Notes under the pieces: generated by a model
What the model was told of the DNA's origin: nothing
The model's input: the letters and a program-made list of their open reading frames with translations, nothing else
The model's database searches: none
Program-made: the position numbers and the translations under genes
Part shown: piece by piece, positions 8,823 to 17,374 of the stretch
Position numbering within the stretch: the stretch's first letter is position 1
Layout of the letters: each line of letters begins with the position of its first letter
Source: an uncultured Pigmentiphaga sp.
GTDB lineage: Bacteria > Pseudomonadota > Gammaproteobacteria > Burkholderiales > Burkholderiaceae_B
Assembly (NCBI GenBank): GCA_937891425.1
Contig: CALAGD010000030.1
Coordinates: 1 to 64,000 of the forward strand
Direction of reading: 5' to 3'
Length of the DNA stretch: 64,000 nt

Positions 8823-9989
8823 TCAGGAAGAGCGGGGACCCGGCTCGAAGCCGGTCACCGAAAGCGAAAACCCGGCCATGCTGGGCATGCGTCGCGGGCG
8901 ACCCAGCAGACGCATGTGCGTCACGCCAAGATCCTTGAGGATCTGTGCGCCTATGCCGTAGACGCGCAGATCACTGCTGCGGGAGCGATCGATCGGTACG
9001 GACAGTTCGCCTGCCTGCGACATTTCGTTCAGCGCAGCGAACTCGTCAAAAAACTGGCCGGCCGACGCGGCACAGTTCAACAATACTGCAACCCCGGCGG
9101 GGCTGGCCGCGATCTTTGCAAGGGAGTCGGACAGACTCCAGGAATGCAGGCTATAACGGACATCGAGCAGGTCGAGCAGCGACGTGGGCTCGTGCACGCG
9201 CACCAGGATTTCGGCGTCGGGCTCGACCTTCCCGTGGATCAGCGCCAGATGCGGAGCGCCGCGCGGCACGTCGCGGTACAGCACGGCGTGGAACGGACCA
9301 TACGGTGTGTGGATGGTGCGCTCGCCTACGCGATGGACCATCGACTCGGTTTCGCTGCGGTACTGGATGAGGTCGACGATAGTGCCGATCTTGAGGTTGT
9401 GGCGCCTGGCAAACTCGATGAGATCGGGCAACCGGGCCATGGTGCCGTCTTCCTTCAGGATTTCGCAGATGACCGCTGCGGGAGTCAGCCCTGCGAGCGC
9501 CGTCAGGTCGCATCCTGCCTCGGTATGACCCGCACGCACCAGCACCCCACCCGGCTCGGCCTGGATCGGGAACACGTGGCCCGGCTGAACGATGTCGCTT
9601 GGCTTGGCGTCGCGTGCGACCGCGGTGCGAATGGTATGGGCGCGATCCGCTGCGGAGATACCGGTGGTGACACCTTCCGCCGCCTCGATGGACGCGGTGA
9701 AGTTGGTGCCGTAACGGGTGCCGTTGACCTGCACCATGGGTGAAAGACCCAGTCGCTCGCAGTGTTCCTTGGTAAGTGTCAGGCACACCAGGCCGCGGGC
9801 GTGCGTCACCATGAAATTGATGGCTTCGGGCGTTATGAACTCCGCGGCCATGACCAGATCGCCTTCGTTTTCGCGATCTTCTTCATCCACCAGGATCACC
9901 ATGCGGCCGGCACGCAGTTCGGCAATGATTTCGGTGACTGGCGAAATGGCCGAACCGGCGGCTGATTGAGCGGAATCGACCGCAGACAT
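8823..9989 (-). CDS. ribBA: RibBA: DHBP synthase with degenerate GTP cyclohydrolase II domain
   Basis: The N-terminal half (about residues 15-215) is 3,4-dihydroxy-2-butanone-4-phosphate synthase. It has the metal/substrate acidic loop DEEDRENEGDL at 35-45, THARGLVCL, and RAGHTEAGCDL with the conserved His and Glu. The C-terminal half aligns in outline with GTP cyclohydrolase II (LVRVHE in place of the family VRVHSEC). The zinc-binding cysteine cluster (C-x10-CDC in active enzymes) is missing: the stretch reads EPTSLLDLLDVRYSLHSWSL. I infer that only the RibB activity survives and that a separate ribA lies elsewhere. Total length 388. It is the first gene of the riboflavin/nusB block. I saw no FMN-riboswitch core upstream. 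Confidence 0.9.
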   Translation of the reverse strand: MSAVDSAQSAAGSAISPVTEIIAELRAGRMVILVDEEDRENEGDLVMAAEFITPEAINFMVTHARGLVCLTLTKEHCERLGLSPMVQVNGTRYGTNFTASIEAAEGVTTGISAADRAHTIRTAVARDAKPSDIVQPGHVFPIQAEPGGVLVRAGHTEAGCDLTALAGLTPAAVICEILKEDGTMARLPDLIEFARRHNLKIGTIVDLIQYRSETESMVHRVGERTIHTPYGPFHAVLYRDVPRGAPHLALIHGKVEPDAEILVRVHEPTSLLDLLDVRYSLHSWSLSDSLAKIAASPAGVAVLLNCAASAGQFFDEFAALNEMSQAGELSVPIDRSRSSDLRVYGIGAQILKDLGVTHMRLLGRPRRMPSMAGFSLSVTGFEPGPRSS

Positions 9990-10254
9990 GAACTTGCTCC
10001 TGAAAGTACTACTCGCCCGAGTGCAACCGATCCGGGCTGCAAATCAGCATAGTTTACCCGAGGGCAACATCCGGTGTCGGTAGCGCACGCGACATTGTGC
10101 CCAGTATCGAATATCATTTACCCGGCAGCGCCAGGCCAGCGCCTGTGCCACGCAGCTCGGGGCGCACCGCAGCCACCCCGCGCTCGCCTGAAGTACAAAT
10201 CAGATCAATCAATACCGTCGCGCCACGCACCGTGGACCACGAAGCGAAACCATC

Positions 10255-10917
10255 ATGATCAACAAAATTTATGATTCGATTGCATCTGCCCTGGCGGATG
10301 TCAAGGACGGATCGACGATCCTCGTCGGGGGGTTCGGCGATGCGGGGCTGCCCACTGCCCTCATCGACGGCCTGATCGAACAGGGTGCCCGTGATCTGGT
10401 CATCGTCAGCAACAACGCAGGCACCGGCGACCATGGCCTCGCCGCCCTGCTCAAGGCCGGACGCGTGCGCAAGATCATCTGCTCGTTCCCCCGGCAGCCC
10501 GACTCAACCGCCTTCGACGACCTGTATCGCGCAGGCAAGATCGAACTCGAACTGGTTCCGCAGGGCAACCTGGCCGAGCGCATCCGTGCCGCCGGCGCTG
10601 GCATCGGTGCATTCTATACGCCCACGGGCTACGGCACCCTGCTGGCCGAGGGCAAGGAAACGCGCGAAATCAACGGCCGCCACTATGTGCTGGAGTATCC
10701 CATCCATGGCGACTTTGCCCTCATTTCCGCCTTGCGCGGCGACCGCTGGGGCAACCTCGTGTACCGCAAGACAGGGCGCAACTTCGGTCCCATCATGGCC
10801 ATGGCGGCCAAGGTCGCGGTCGCCCAGGTGAAGGAAGTGGTCGAACTCGGAGAGATCGACCCTGAAACCGTGGTCACGCCCGGCATCTTCGTCCAGCGCG
10901 TCGTTCAAGTTGCCTGA
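10255..10917 (+). CDS. pcaI: 3-oxoadipate CoA-transferase subunit A
   Basis: Alpha subunit of the enzyme that moves CoA from succinyl-CoA to 3-oxoadipate, the penultimate step of the beta-ketoadipate pathway. The 220-residue protein has the family I CoA-transferase alpha features: VGGFGDAGLP near residue 23, VSNNAGTGDHGLAALL, and FYTPTGYGT near residue 121. The closing ETVVTPGIFVQRVV is typical of PcaI/CatI. It is followed ten bases later by pcaJ and then pcaB and pcaDC, which supports the protocatechuate branch rather than an acetoacetate transferase. Confidence 0.92.
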   Translation: MINKIYDSIASALADVKDGSTILVGGFGDAGLPTALIDGLIEQGARDLVIVSNNAGTGDHGLAALLKAGRVRKIICSFPRQPDSTAFDDLYRAGKIELELVPQGNLAERIRAAGAGIGAFYTPTGYGTLLAEGKETREINGRHYVLEYPIHGDFALISALRGDRWGNLVYRKTGRNFGPIMAMAAKVAVAQVKEVVELGEIDPETVVTPGIFVQRVVQVA

Positions 10918-10927
10918 GGTACCTGCA

Positions 10928-11569
10928 ATGAAAAGACTCGATCGCAATCAAATGGCGGCGCGTGTAGCACGCGACATTCCCGAAGGTTCGTACGTGAACC
11001 TGGGCATCGGCCTGCCCACACTGGTGGCCAACCACATCTCGCGCGACCGCGAAATCATCCTGCACACCGAAAACGGGCTGCTGGGCATGGGGCCGGCGCC
11101 GGCCCCCGGTGAGGAGGACCCGGATCTCATCAACGCCGGCAAGCAGCCCGTCACGGCGCTGCCAGGCGCTTCCTTCTTCCACCACGCCGACTCCTTCGCC
11201 ATGATGCGCGGTGGGCATCTCGACTTCTGCGTTCTGGGCGCCTACCAGGTCTCCACACGTGGCGACCTGGCCAACTGGCATACCGGTGCGCCCGACGCCA
11301 TTCCTGCCGTCGGCGGTGCCATGGACCTCGCCATCGGTGCACGCAAGGTGTTCATCATGATGGAGCACCTCACCAAGAAGGGCGAAAGCAAAATCGTCAA
11401 GGAATGCACGTACCCGCTCACCGGGGTTCGCTGCGTCAGCCGGGTCTATACCGACCTTGCGGTGCTCGACGTCACGCCGGAAGGCATGCGCGTGGTCGAG
11501 ATGGTCGAGGGACTCGACTTCGAACAGCTGCAGGAACTCAGCGGCGTCGAGCTGCTGCCCCCGCTGTAA
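10928..11569 (+). CDS. pcaJ: 3-oxoadipate CoA-transferase subunit B
   Basis: Beta subunit carrying the catalytic glutamate that forms the enzyme-CoA thioester. The motif is seen as TENGLLGMGP, with Glu at residue 48, after NLGIGLPTLVANHI. The 213-residue length fits PcaJ. The ATG at 10928 comes ten bases after the pcaI stop, with AGG upstream; the frame extends a little further back but not to a better start. The conserved GGAMDLAIGARKV and MEHLTKKGESKIV blocks follow. The two subunits are clearly co-translated. Confidence 0.93.
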   Translation: MKRLDRNQMAARVARDIPEGSYVNLGIGLPTLVANHISRDREIILHTENGLLGMGPAPAPGEEDPDLINAGKQPVTALPGASFFHHADSFAMMRGGHLDFCVLGAYQVSTRGDLANWHTGAPDAIPAVGGAMDLAIGARKVFIMMEHLTKKGESKIVKECTYPLTGVRCVSRVYTDLAVLDVTPEGMRVVEMVEGLDFEQLQELSGVELLPPL

Positions 11570-11581
11570 GGAGGGTGTCGG

Positions 11582-12943
11582 GTGGACGCGCTGCTAGCAC
11601 CGTACAGTACACGCCCGATGCGCGAGCTCTGGAGCGACGCATCGGTATTGCGCGAAATGCTGCGCTTCGAAGCCGAGCTTGCACAGGCCCAAGCCGAGTG
11701 CGGCGTCATTCCCCAGGAGGCAGCGCTCGTCATCGCGCAGACAGCGCAGTCACTGCAGCTGGATGCGCTCGAGATCGGGACCGAGGCACAACGTGCCGGT
11801 ACGCTGGCGATTCCCATCGTCAAGCGGCTCAAGGCTGCGGTGGCACGGCATGCGCCCCACCACGCCCACCTCGTCCACTGGGGCAGTACCAGTCAGGACA
11901 TCGCTGATACCGCCCTGGTCCTGCTCGCCCAGAAATCGCTGCGCCTGCTGCTCGATGACATCGTCAGGCTGGGCAACGCGCTGGCAGCGCTGGTGCAGGC
12001 GCACCTGCGCACCCCAATGCTTGCCCGCACGCTGCTGCAGCCAGCAGCTCCCATCAGCTTCGGCTGGAAGGCTGCGGGCTGGCTCGATGCAATGACGCGC
12101 GCCGCGCTGGCGCTCGAGCGCGCACGCACTGAAAGCGCAGTCCTGCAGTTCGGCGGCGCCAATGGCACGTTGTTGCTGCACGGCGCCGAAGGTGCGCGCG
12201 TGGCACAAACTCTGGCTCGCCGCCTCGAGCTCCAGGTGCCTGACATCACCTGGCACGGCGCACGCGATCGCCTCGCGCGCCTCGCGTCCGAGCTGGCCAT
12301 CACCTGCGGCGTGCTGGGCAAGTTCGGCCGCGACATCTCGCTGCTCATGCAGCCGGAAGTCTGCGAGGCCGCCGAGCCCTCCGGCAAGGGGCGCGGTGGT
12401 TCTTCCGCCATGCCGCACAAGCGCAACCCGGTCGGCGCCATGCACATGCTGGATGCCGCTTATCGGGCACCGGCCCTGGCCCAGATGCTGATGGGCGAGC
12501 TGCCCAGCGAACACGAACGCGGGCTGGGCAGCTGGCCCAATGCCATGCCAGTGCTCGAGACGCTGTTCGGCCTGTGCGCGAACAGTCTTGCCGCTGCGGT
12601 GGAAACGGCCAGCGGCCTCGAGGTCAACGTGGAAGCAATGCACGCCAACATCGAAGCCATGTACGGCGTGGTCTATTCCGAAAGCCTCAATGCCGTGGTC
12701 GCCGGAGTCGTCGGTACCGCCGCTGCCACCGACATCATCGCGGATGCCAGTGCACAGGCAATACGCGAGAAACGGCATCTCGCCCACGTCCTGAACGAAC
12801 ATCCCGCGCTGGCCGGGCGCCTGCCCCTCACCGAGTTGCTGCAAGCCTGCAGTGCCGACAACCAGCTCGCCGGGGCCCTTCCCATGTGCGAACAGGTGCT
12901 CCAGACCTGGGCCAACAGTGCACGCCAGCTCGCCCGTCCGTAA
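11582..12943 (+). CDS. pcaB: 3-carboxy-cis,cis-muconate cycloisomerase
   Basis: Fumarase/aspartase-superfamily enzyme that lactonises 3-carboxymuconate to 4-carboxymuconolactone. The superfamily signature GSSAMPHKRNPVG lies at residues 273-285, with WGSTSQDIADTALVL near residue 100 and the Gln-Pro-Ala region near 154. The length is 453. The start is GTG at 11582, preceded by AAGGAGG, and no ATG is better placed. It sits 12 bases after pcaJ and about 100 bases before pcaDC. Confidence 0.94.
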   Translation: MDALLAPYSTRPMRELWSDASVLREMLRFEAELAQAQAECGVIPQEAALVIAQTAQSLQLDALEIGTEAQRAGTLAIPIVKRLKAAVARHAPHHAHLVHWGSTSQDIADTALVLLAQKSLRLLLDDIVRLGNALAALVQAHLRTPMLARTLLQPAAPISFGWKAAGWLDAMTRAALALERARTESAVLQFGGANGTLLLHGAEGARVAQTLARRLELQVPDITWHGARDRLARLASELAITCGVLGKFGRDISLLMQPEVCEAAEPSGKGRGGSSAMPHKRNPVGAMHMLDAAYRAPALAQMLMGELPSEHERGLGSWPNAMPVLETLFGLCANSLAAAVETASGLEVNVEAMHANIEAMYGVVYSESLNAVVAGVVGTAAATDIIADASAQAIREKRHLAHVLNEHPALAGRLPLTELLQACSADNQLAGALPMCEQVLQTWANSARQLARP

Positions 12944-13043
12944 GGCGAGCTGGCCCCATCCACTCGCTGCACGCACGCCGCTGGCCGCCTGTCGAAGCGG
13001 GGGCACGCTTCCCGGCCTTCCTTTTTTTTTGACGGAGAACTCC

Positions 13044-14219
13044 ATGCCTCACGTACTTAGTCATGATGCCCGAATCTACTGGCGTAGCGATGGCGACCCG
13101 AACCTGCCGGCGCTGGTCCTGGGGAACTCCCTGGGAACCGACTTTTCGCTCTGGGATACCATCCTGCCGCGTCTGCTGCGTCATTTCTATGTCATTCGCT
13201 ACGATATGCGGGGGCATGGCGGCTCCGACGCGCCGGCAGGCGAGTACACCATCGATCTCCTCACCGACGACCTTGAAGCCGTCATCCGCGCAGCCGGGTT
13301 GCGGCGTTACGCGTACTGTGGCGTATCACTCGGCGGCATGATCGGCATGAACCTGGGCGCCCGCCAGCCCCAGGGGCTCGAACGCCTCGTCCTGTGCAAC
13401 ACCACCACGGCCTTCCCTGATCCGAAGTTGTGGAGCGCACGCATCGAGGCCGTCCTGCAAGGGGGCATGGCGTCCATCACCGATGCCGCGCTGGGCCGTT
13501 TCTTCACGCCCGAGTTCGTCGCCAATAACAGCGTTGCCTGCCAGCGCGCGCGCAACACCCTGCTGGGCATCTCGCCGCAAGGTTACGCCGGATGCTGCGC
13601 GGCCATCCGCGACATGAATCTGGCGCCCGCGCTCGCCCGCATCCAGGTCCCCACCCTGGTCATCACGGGCTCGCGCGACCAGTCCACCCCGGTTGCGTTC
13701 GGGCAGGCCATTGCTGAAGGAATTGCCGACAGCCGGCTTGTCACCCTGGAATCGGCTCACCTGCCGTGCGTCGAGACGCCCATCGCATATACCGATGCAC
13801 TGGTTGCCTTTCTTGCGCCATCCGGGATCGACAGCGACAGCAGCCGCCATGAGGCAGGCATGAAGCGCCGCCGCCAGGTGCTGGGCGATGCCCATGTGGA
13901 TCGCAGCATCCAGTCGGCCACCCCGTTCAATGCCCCTTTCCAGAACTTCATCACGCGTTACGCCTGGGGCGAGATCTGGACATCCACCCGTTTCGACGAC
14001 ACGCAGCGCCGCCTGCTGGTACTGGCGATGACCGCCGGCATGGCCCGCTGGGAAGAGTTCGAACTGCATGTGGGTGCCGCCCTGCGTGCGGGCGTCGAAC
14101 CTGAAGCCATCCAGGAAGTACTGCACCAGATCGCCGTGTATTGCGGCGTTCCTGCAGCCAACACGGGCTTCAAGATCGCTGGCGAGCTCATCCGTGAACA
14201 CCAGGCCCGCCGCAGCTGA
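13044..14219 (+). CDS. pcaDC: Fused 3-oxoadipate enol-lactonase / 4-carboxymuconolactone decarboxylase
   Basis: One 391-residue chain performs two consecutive steps of the protocatechuate branch. Residues 1-265 are an alpha/beta hydrolase (enol-lactonase) with the nucleophile elbow CGVSLGG (Ser95), the oxyanion region LGNSLGTDFSLWD, and a late GSRDQSTP and ESAHLPCVE for the acid and histidine. Residues about 275-391 are a carboxymuconolactone decarboxylase domain (TRYAWGEIWT, LAMTAGMARWEEFELHV, HQIAVYCGVPAAN). The ATG at 13044 is preceded by GGAG; the open frame further upstream is non-homologous. Similar fusions (PcaL/PcaDC) are known. Decarboxylation comes before lactone hydrolysis, so the domain order is reversed relative to the chemistry. 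Confidence 0.94.
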   Translation: MPHVLSHDARIYWRSDGDPNLPALVLGNSLGTDFSLWDTILPRLLRHFYVIRYDMRGHGGSDAPAGEYTIDLLTDDLEAVIRAAGLRRYAYCGVSLGGMIGMNLGARQPQGLERLVLCNTTTAFPDPKLWSARIEAVLQGGMASITDAALGRFFTPEFVANNSVACQRARNTLLGISPQGYAGCCAAIRDMNLAPALARIQVPTLVITGSRDQSTPVAFGQAIAEGIADSRLVTLESAHLPCVETPIAYTDALVAFLAPSGIDSDSSRHEAGMKRRRQVLGDAHVDRSIQSATPFNAPFQNFITRYAWGEIWTSTRFDDTQRRLLVLAMTAGMARWEEFELHVGAALRAGVEPEAIQEVLHQIAVYCGVPAANTGFKIAGELIREHQARRS

Positions 14220-14748
14220 CCAGGCCCCGCAAACGAGCCGGGCCGATGCGCAGCGACGCGCTGATGCCAGCCTGCATACCGCCTACATCGGCATCGGCGC
14301 CAATCTTGGTGATGCCGCTGCCACCGTGCGCCGCGCCATCGCCACGCTTGAAAGCACGCCCGGCATCGTCGAATGCGTGGCCGCCAGGCTCTATCTCAGC
14401 AGCCCGGTAGACGCCGACGGCCCCGACTACATCAACACCGTCGTGCGTATTCGCACCGTGCTCGATGCGTTCAGCCTTCTCGACCAGCTCCAGGCCGTCG
14501 AGCAGGCGCACGGTCGTACACGCCCCTACCGCAACGCGCCGCGCACGCTTGATCTCGACCTTCTTCTCTTTGACGAGGCCGAGATACGCTCCGAGCGACT
14601 GCAAGTTCCGCACCCCCGGATGCACCAGCGCGCGTTCGTGCTGGTGCCGCTGGCGGAACTTGCCCCTGCCTTGATGCTCAAACAGGGCAGTGTCGGCGAA
14701 CTGGCGCAGGCGCTGGAATCCGTACAGACAATTCGCTGCCTGTCGTAA
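14194..14748 (+). CDS. folK: 2-amino-4-hydroxy-6-hydroxymethyldihydropteridine pyrophosphokinase
   Basis: HPPK of folate synthesis: transfers pyrophosphate from ATP to the pterin. The domain runs from AYIGIGANLGD through SSPVD, VEQAHGRTRPYRNAPRTLDLDLLLFD (the HPPK signature) and VPHPRMHQRAFVL. The frame overlaps the end of pcaDC by 26 bases if the GTG at 14194 is used, giving 184 residues with about 27 non-conserved leading residues. A non-standard start closer to AYIGIG (around 14272) cannot be excluded. Location behind a catabolic operon is unusual; it probably has internal or read-through transcription. Confidence 0.85.
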   Translation: MNTRPAAADQAPQTSRADAQRRADASLHTAYIGIGANLGDAAATVRRAIATLESTPGIVECVAARLYLSSPVDADGPDYINTVVRIRTVLDAFSLLDQLQAVEQAHGRTRPYRNAPRTLDLDLLLFDEAEIRSERLQVPHPRMHQRAFVLVPLAELAPALMLKQGSVGELAQALESVQTIRCLS

Positions 14749-14786
14749 GCGCCAGTGTGTCGGGGGGTACACATTTGTTCATGCGC

Positions 14787-14805
14787 CTGTATCAGATCGA
14801 TACAG
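14787..14805. promoter_or_regulatory. Candidate operator palindrome upstream of the EPS operon
   Basis: Perfect 7-base arms CTGTATC and GATACAG around a 5-base centre, in the 238-base gap between folK and the exopolysaccharide operon. A possible -35 (TTGTTC, 14775-14780) lies 18 bases from GATACA at 14799-14804, so the palindrome would cover the -10 region. A nearby TACAAT (14824-14829) is another possible -10. Site and promoter are inferred from pattern only. Confidence 0.4.
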
Positions 14806-14986
14806 TTCTGGCAACCCCGGGAGTACAATGGAAGGAGTCCTCTTCACGAGAGAGGATGATTTCCTGGCAGATCCCTGACCACAAGCCTTCAAACCTTTTC
14901 TACCTTCAAGGCGCCCATTCCCGGCGCATACGCCGCCGGATCCGCCCGCCCCCAGGACAGGTCCTTCAACCCCTACATCCGCTGGC

Positions 14987-16399
14987 ATGCTGAGTTACAC
15001 CCATTCTGACGCCCTGCTTTTTACGCCACAGCAGATCGGGGCCATGTTGCGCGCCCGCCGCGTACTTATCATCGCCATCGTCGTACTGGCGCTCATCGCG
15101 GCATTGGTAGCCAACGCGCTGCTGCCCCGAGTCTATACGGCCACCTCCGACATCTACATCGAGTTCCGCGATCGCGATCCCATCACCTCGCGCACACTCT
15201 CGGCAGCACTCGACAGCAACTATCTCGAGACCCAGGTCAATCTCATCCAGAGCACCGCCGTAGCCGAGCGCCTCATCGAGAACATGAAACTGCGCGACAG
15301 CGCAGAGTTCCAGGAAATGGTTCAGCGCGAAGGATACACGCAGGCGAACACCAGCCTGCTCGAGCAGGTGCAACGCAGTATCTCGGTTGCAACCACTGGC
15401 GACAGCCGCGTGCTTGGCGTGAGCTACTCGGCTTCCAGCCCCACACTGGCACGCGACTTCGCCAATGCCACGGTGCAGGCCTACCTCGACGTCAGCGATG
15501 AACTCAACACCCGCGCTGCTCGACTGCGGCGCGAGCAATACAACGCCCAGCTCGATTCGCTGCGCAGCGAGGTCGAATCGCTGCACGAGCAGATAGCGCA
15601 GTACCGTCTCAGCCAAGGCATTTTTGCCAACGAAAGCGATCCCATGCCGGAATGGCGGCGGCTGCAGGAGCTGAACAACGAGCTTCTGCGGCTTCAGACA
15701 AAGCTTGCCGAGGCTCGGGCGCGCGTCACGGTCATCCGCGATGCCCTCGACAAGGGATTCAAACTGGAAGACTTCCCCGAAATTGGTCGACTCCCGCAGA
15801 TGATCGAATTACGCGCACAACTGAACGCCGCTACTGCCCAGCTGCAGGAAGCCCAGGCCACGCTGGGTCCGAACCACCCGCGCGTCATTGCCCTTCGGCG
15901 CGAGGTGGGTACGTTCCAGAACGCATTGCGGCAGGAGATGCTGGCAGCGGTGGCCTCACAGACCCAGGAGCTTCCCGTGCTTGAGGCCCAGGAGACGGCC
16001 CTGCTGAAAGAAATTGCGGTTCAACGCGAACGTGCTGCTGCCGAGCTCGCGCATCGCGAGCGCCTCGACGGCTACCAGCGCCAGTTGCAAAGCGCTGAGC
16101 AGATCTACCGGTCTGCCCTGCAGAAGTATGACGAAACCCTGCTGGCCAGCAATATCCATTTGCCCAACATTTCCGTCCTACGCACTGCCAACCTGCCCGC
16201 ACGCCCCTCGCAACCGCGTCCCTTCGCCAACATCGCCGCGGCGCTGATCCTGGGCACCATCTTCGCCATCAGCTGTGCCCTGCTGCTTGAACTGCTGCGC
16301 CGGCGCGTACGCTGCATCGACGACGTCGTACGTGGCAGCCATGTACCTTTGCTGGGCCATATAGGACAGAATGTCCATCTTGAAGCGAGGCTCACATGA
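14987..16399 (+). CDS. EPS chain-length determinant / polysaccharide co-polymerase (EpsF-like)
   Basis: A 470-residue inner-membrane protein of the Wzz/GumC class that sets polymer length and couples synthesis to export. One membrane span lies near residues 25-47 (IIAIVVLALIAALVANALL), followed by the Wzz-type YTATSDIYIEF. A long periplasmic coiled coil covers about 165-380, and a second span lies near 418-440 (NIAAALILGTIFAISCALLLE). The family's proline-rich PARPSQPRPF precedes the second span. There is no fused cytoplasmic kinase; the next gene, overlapping by ATGA at 16396-16399, supplies the kinase-like partner. First gene of the left EPS arm. Confidence 0.88.
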   Translation: MLSYTHSDALLFTPQQIGAMLRARRVLIIAIVVLALIAALVANALLPRVYTATSDIYIEFRDRDPITSRTLSAALDSNYLETQVNLIQSTAVAERLIENMKLRDSAEFQEMVQREGYTQANTSLLEQVQRSISVATTGDSRVLGVSYSASSPTLARDFANATVQAYLDVSDELNTRAARLRREQYNAQLDSLRSEVESLHEQIAQYRLSQGIFANESDPMPEWRRLQELNNELLRLQTKLAEARARVTVIRDALDKGFKLEDFPEIGRLPQMIELRAQLNAATAQLQEAQATLGPNHPRVIALRREVGTFQNALRQEMLAAVASQTQELPVLEAQETALLKEIAVQRERAAAELAHRERLDGYQRQLQSAEQIYRSALQKYDETLLASNIHLPNISVLRTANLPARPSQPRPFANIAAALILGTIFAISCALLLELLRRRVRCIDDVVRGSHVPLLGHIGQNVHLEARLT

Positions 16400-17364
16400 A
16401 TGATGATTCAAACCCGGTCCCGCAACAGCGCGAGCCACACGCTGCGCCACAGCAACCAGCGCTGCCACAGCCAATCGGTGAGTTATTCATTCAGGCCGGC
16501 CTGATGACGCCTGAACAAGTGAAGGAGGTGCTCGAGCTGCAGCGCAAGACCCAGTTGCGTTTCGGCCAGGCCGCGATCCAGCTCGGTTTCGTCAGCCAGC
16601 AGGACGTCCAGGCAGTATTGTCACGACATTTCAACTACCCTACCACCCTGACCGAACAGGAAGGCCCGATTCGCCGGCTGGCCATTGCCAATGCTCCCTT
16701 CAGCCCTGAAGCAGAGGCCATACGGCGCATTCGCAGCAATCTCACCGTCCTGTTCAACGAACAGGCTTCGATGGCCTTTGCCGTCGTGAGTCCGCGCGCC
16801 GGCGAAGGCAAGAGCTACCTGTCGGCCAGCCTGGCGCTGGCCTTTTCCCAGACTGGCATCCGTACCCTGCTCGTCAATGCCAACCTGCGGTCAGCAGGTC
16901 AGGTTGGCATCGGAGATCTGCGCGGGCGACGTGACATCGGGCTTTCCACCATGCTGAGCGGGCGCACTCCCGTCAGCGTCGAACAGCCACTTGCCAGCTT
17001 TCCGAACCTGTATCTGCTTGACGCCGGGCCCCAGCCGCCGAACCCGCTCGAAATCCTCAGCGAACCCAATCTGCGCAAGTTCCTGCAACCCTTGCGAGAA
17101 CAGTACTACGTGATCGTGGTCGACACGCCTCCGGGGCTGGAATCGTCGGATGCCCAAGTCATTGCCAGACAGCTGGACGGTTGCCTGATGGTGGCGCGCA
17201 AGGACATGACCTGGCTTTCAGACTTGCGTCAACTGGAACACATGATGCTGGCCGCCGGCGTCAGGGTGCTCGGCACCGTGTACAACGCTGCGCCATTGAA
17301 ACCCTCTGGCCGACAACAGCCCTCCAAGGCCCGTTCGCGGCAGGCGACCCTCCAGACCGCCTAG
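16396..17364 (+). CDS. EpsG-type BY-kinase homologue with degenerate Walker A'
   Basis: 322 residues. Residues about 28-82 form a small domain like the GspE/MshE N-terminus (LFIQAGLMTPEQVKEVLELQ and FGQAAIQLGFVSQQDV), as in betaproteobacterial EpsG proteins. The P-loop is SPRAGEGKSYLSASLA near 132-147, and the Walker B-like strand reads VIVVDTPPGLESSDA. The Walker A' motif that is normally D-x-D-x-R reads LLVNANLRS here, with both aspartates replaced by asparagine. The C-terminus (SKARSRQATLQTA) has no tyrosine cluster. I infer weak or no autokinase activity and a mainly regulatory or ATP-binding role. It is coupled to the chain-length gene by ATGA overlap. Confidence 0.85.
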   Translation: MNDDSNPVPQQREPHAAPQQPALPQPIGELFIQAGLMTPEQVKEVLELQRKTQLRFGQAAIQLGFVSQQDVQAVLSRHFNYPTTLTEQEGPIRRLAIANAPFSPEAEAIRRIRSNLTVLFNEQASMAFAVVSPRAGEGKSYLSASLALAFSQTGIRTLLVNANLRSAGQVGIGDLRGRRDIGLSTMLSGRTPVSVEQPLASFPNLYLLDAGPQPPNPLEILSEPNLRKFLQPLREQYYVIVVDTPPGLESSDAQVIARQLDGCLMVARKDMTWLSDLRQLEHMMLAAGVRVLGTVYNAAPLKPSGRQQPSKARSRQATLQTA

Positions 17365-17374
17365 GGCTTGCCTC

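Noticed and set aside
9990..10254. FMN riboswitch upstream of ribBA
   Set aside because: I looked for the conserved riboswitch core sequences on the minus strand and did not see them.
11750..13045. 431-residue minus-strand frame opposite pcaB
   Set aside because: Shadow of pcaB, which has an unmistakable fumarase-superfamily signature; no motif on the antisense frame.
14829..14879. 16-codon frame in the leader of the EPS operon
   Set aside because: No ribosome-binding site and no features; considered chance.
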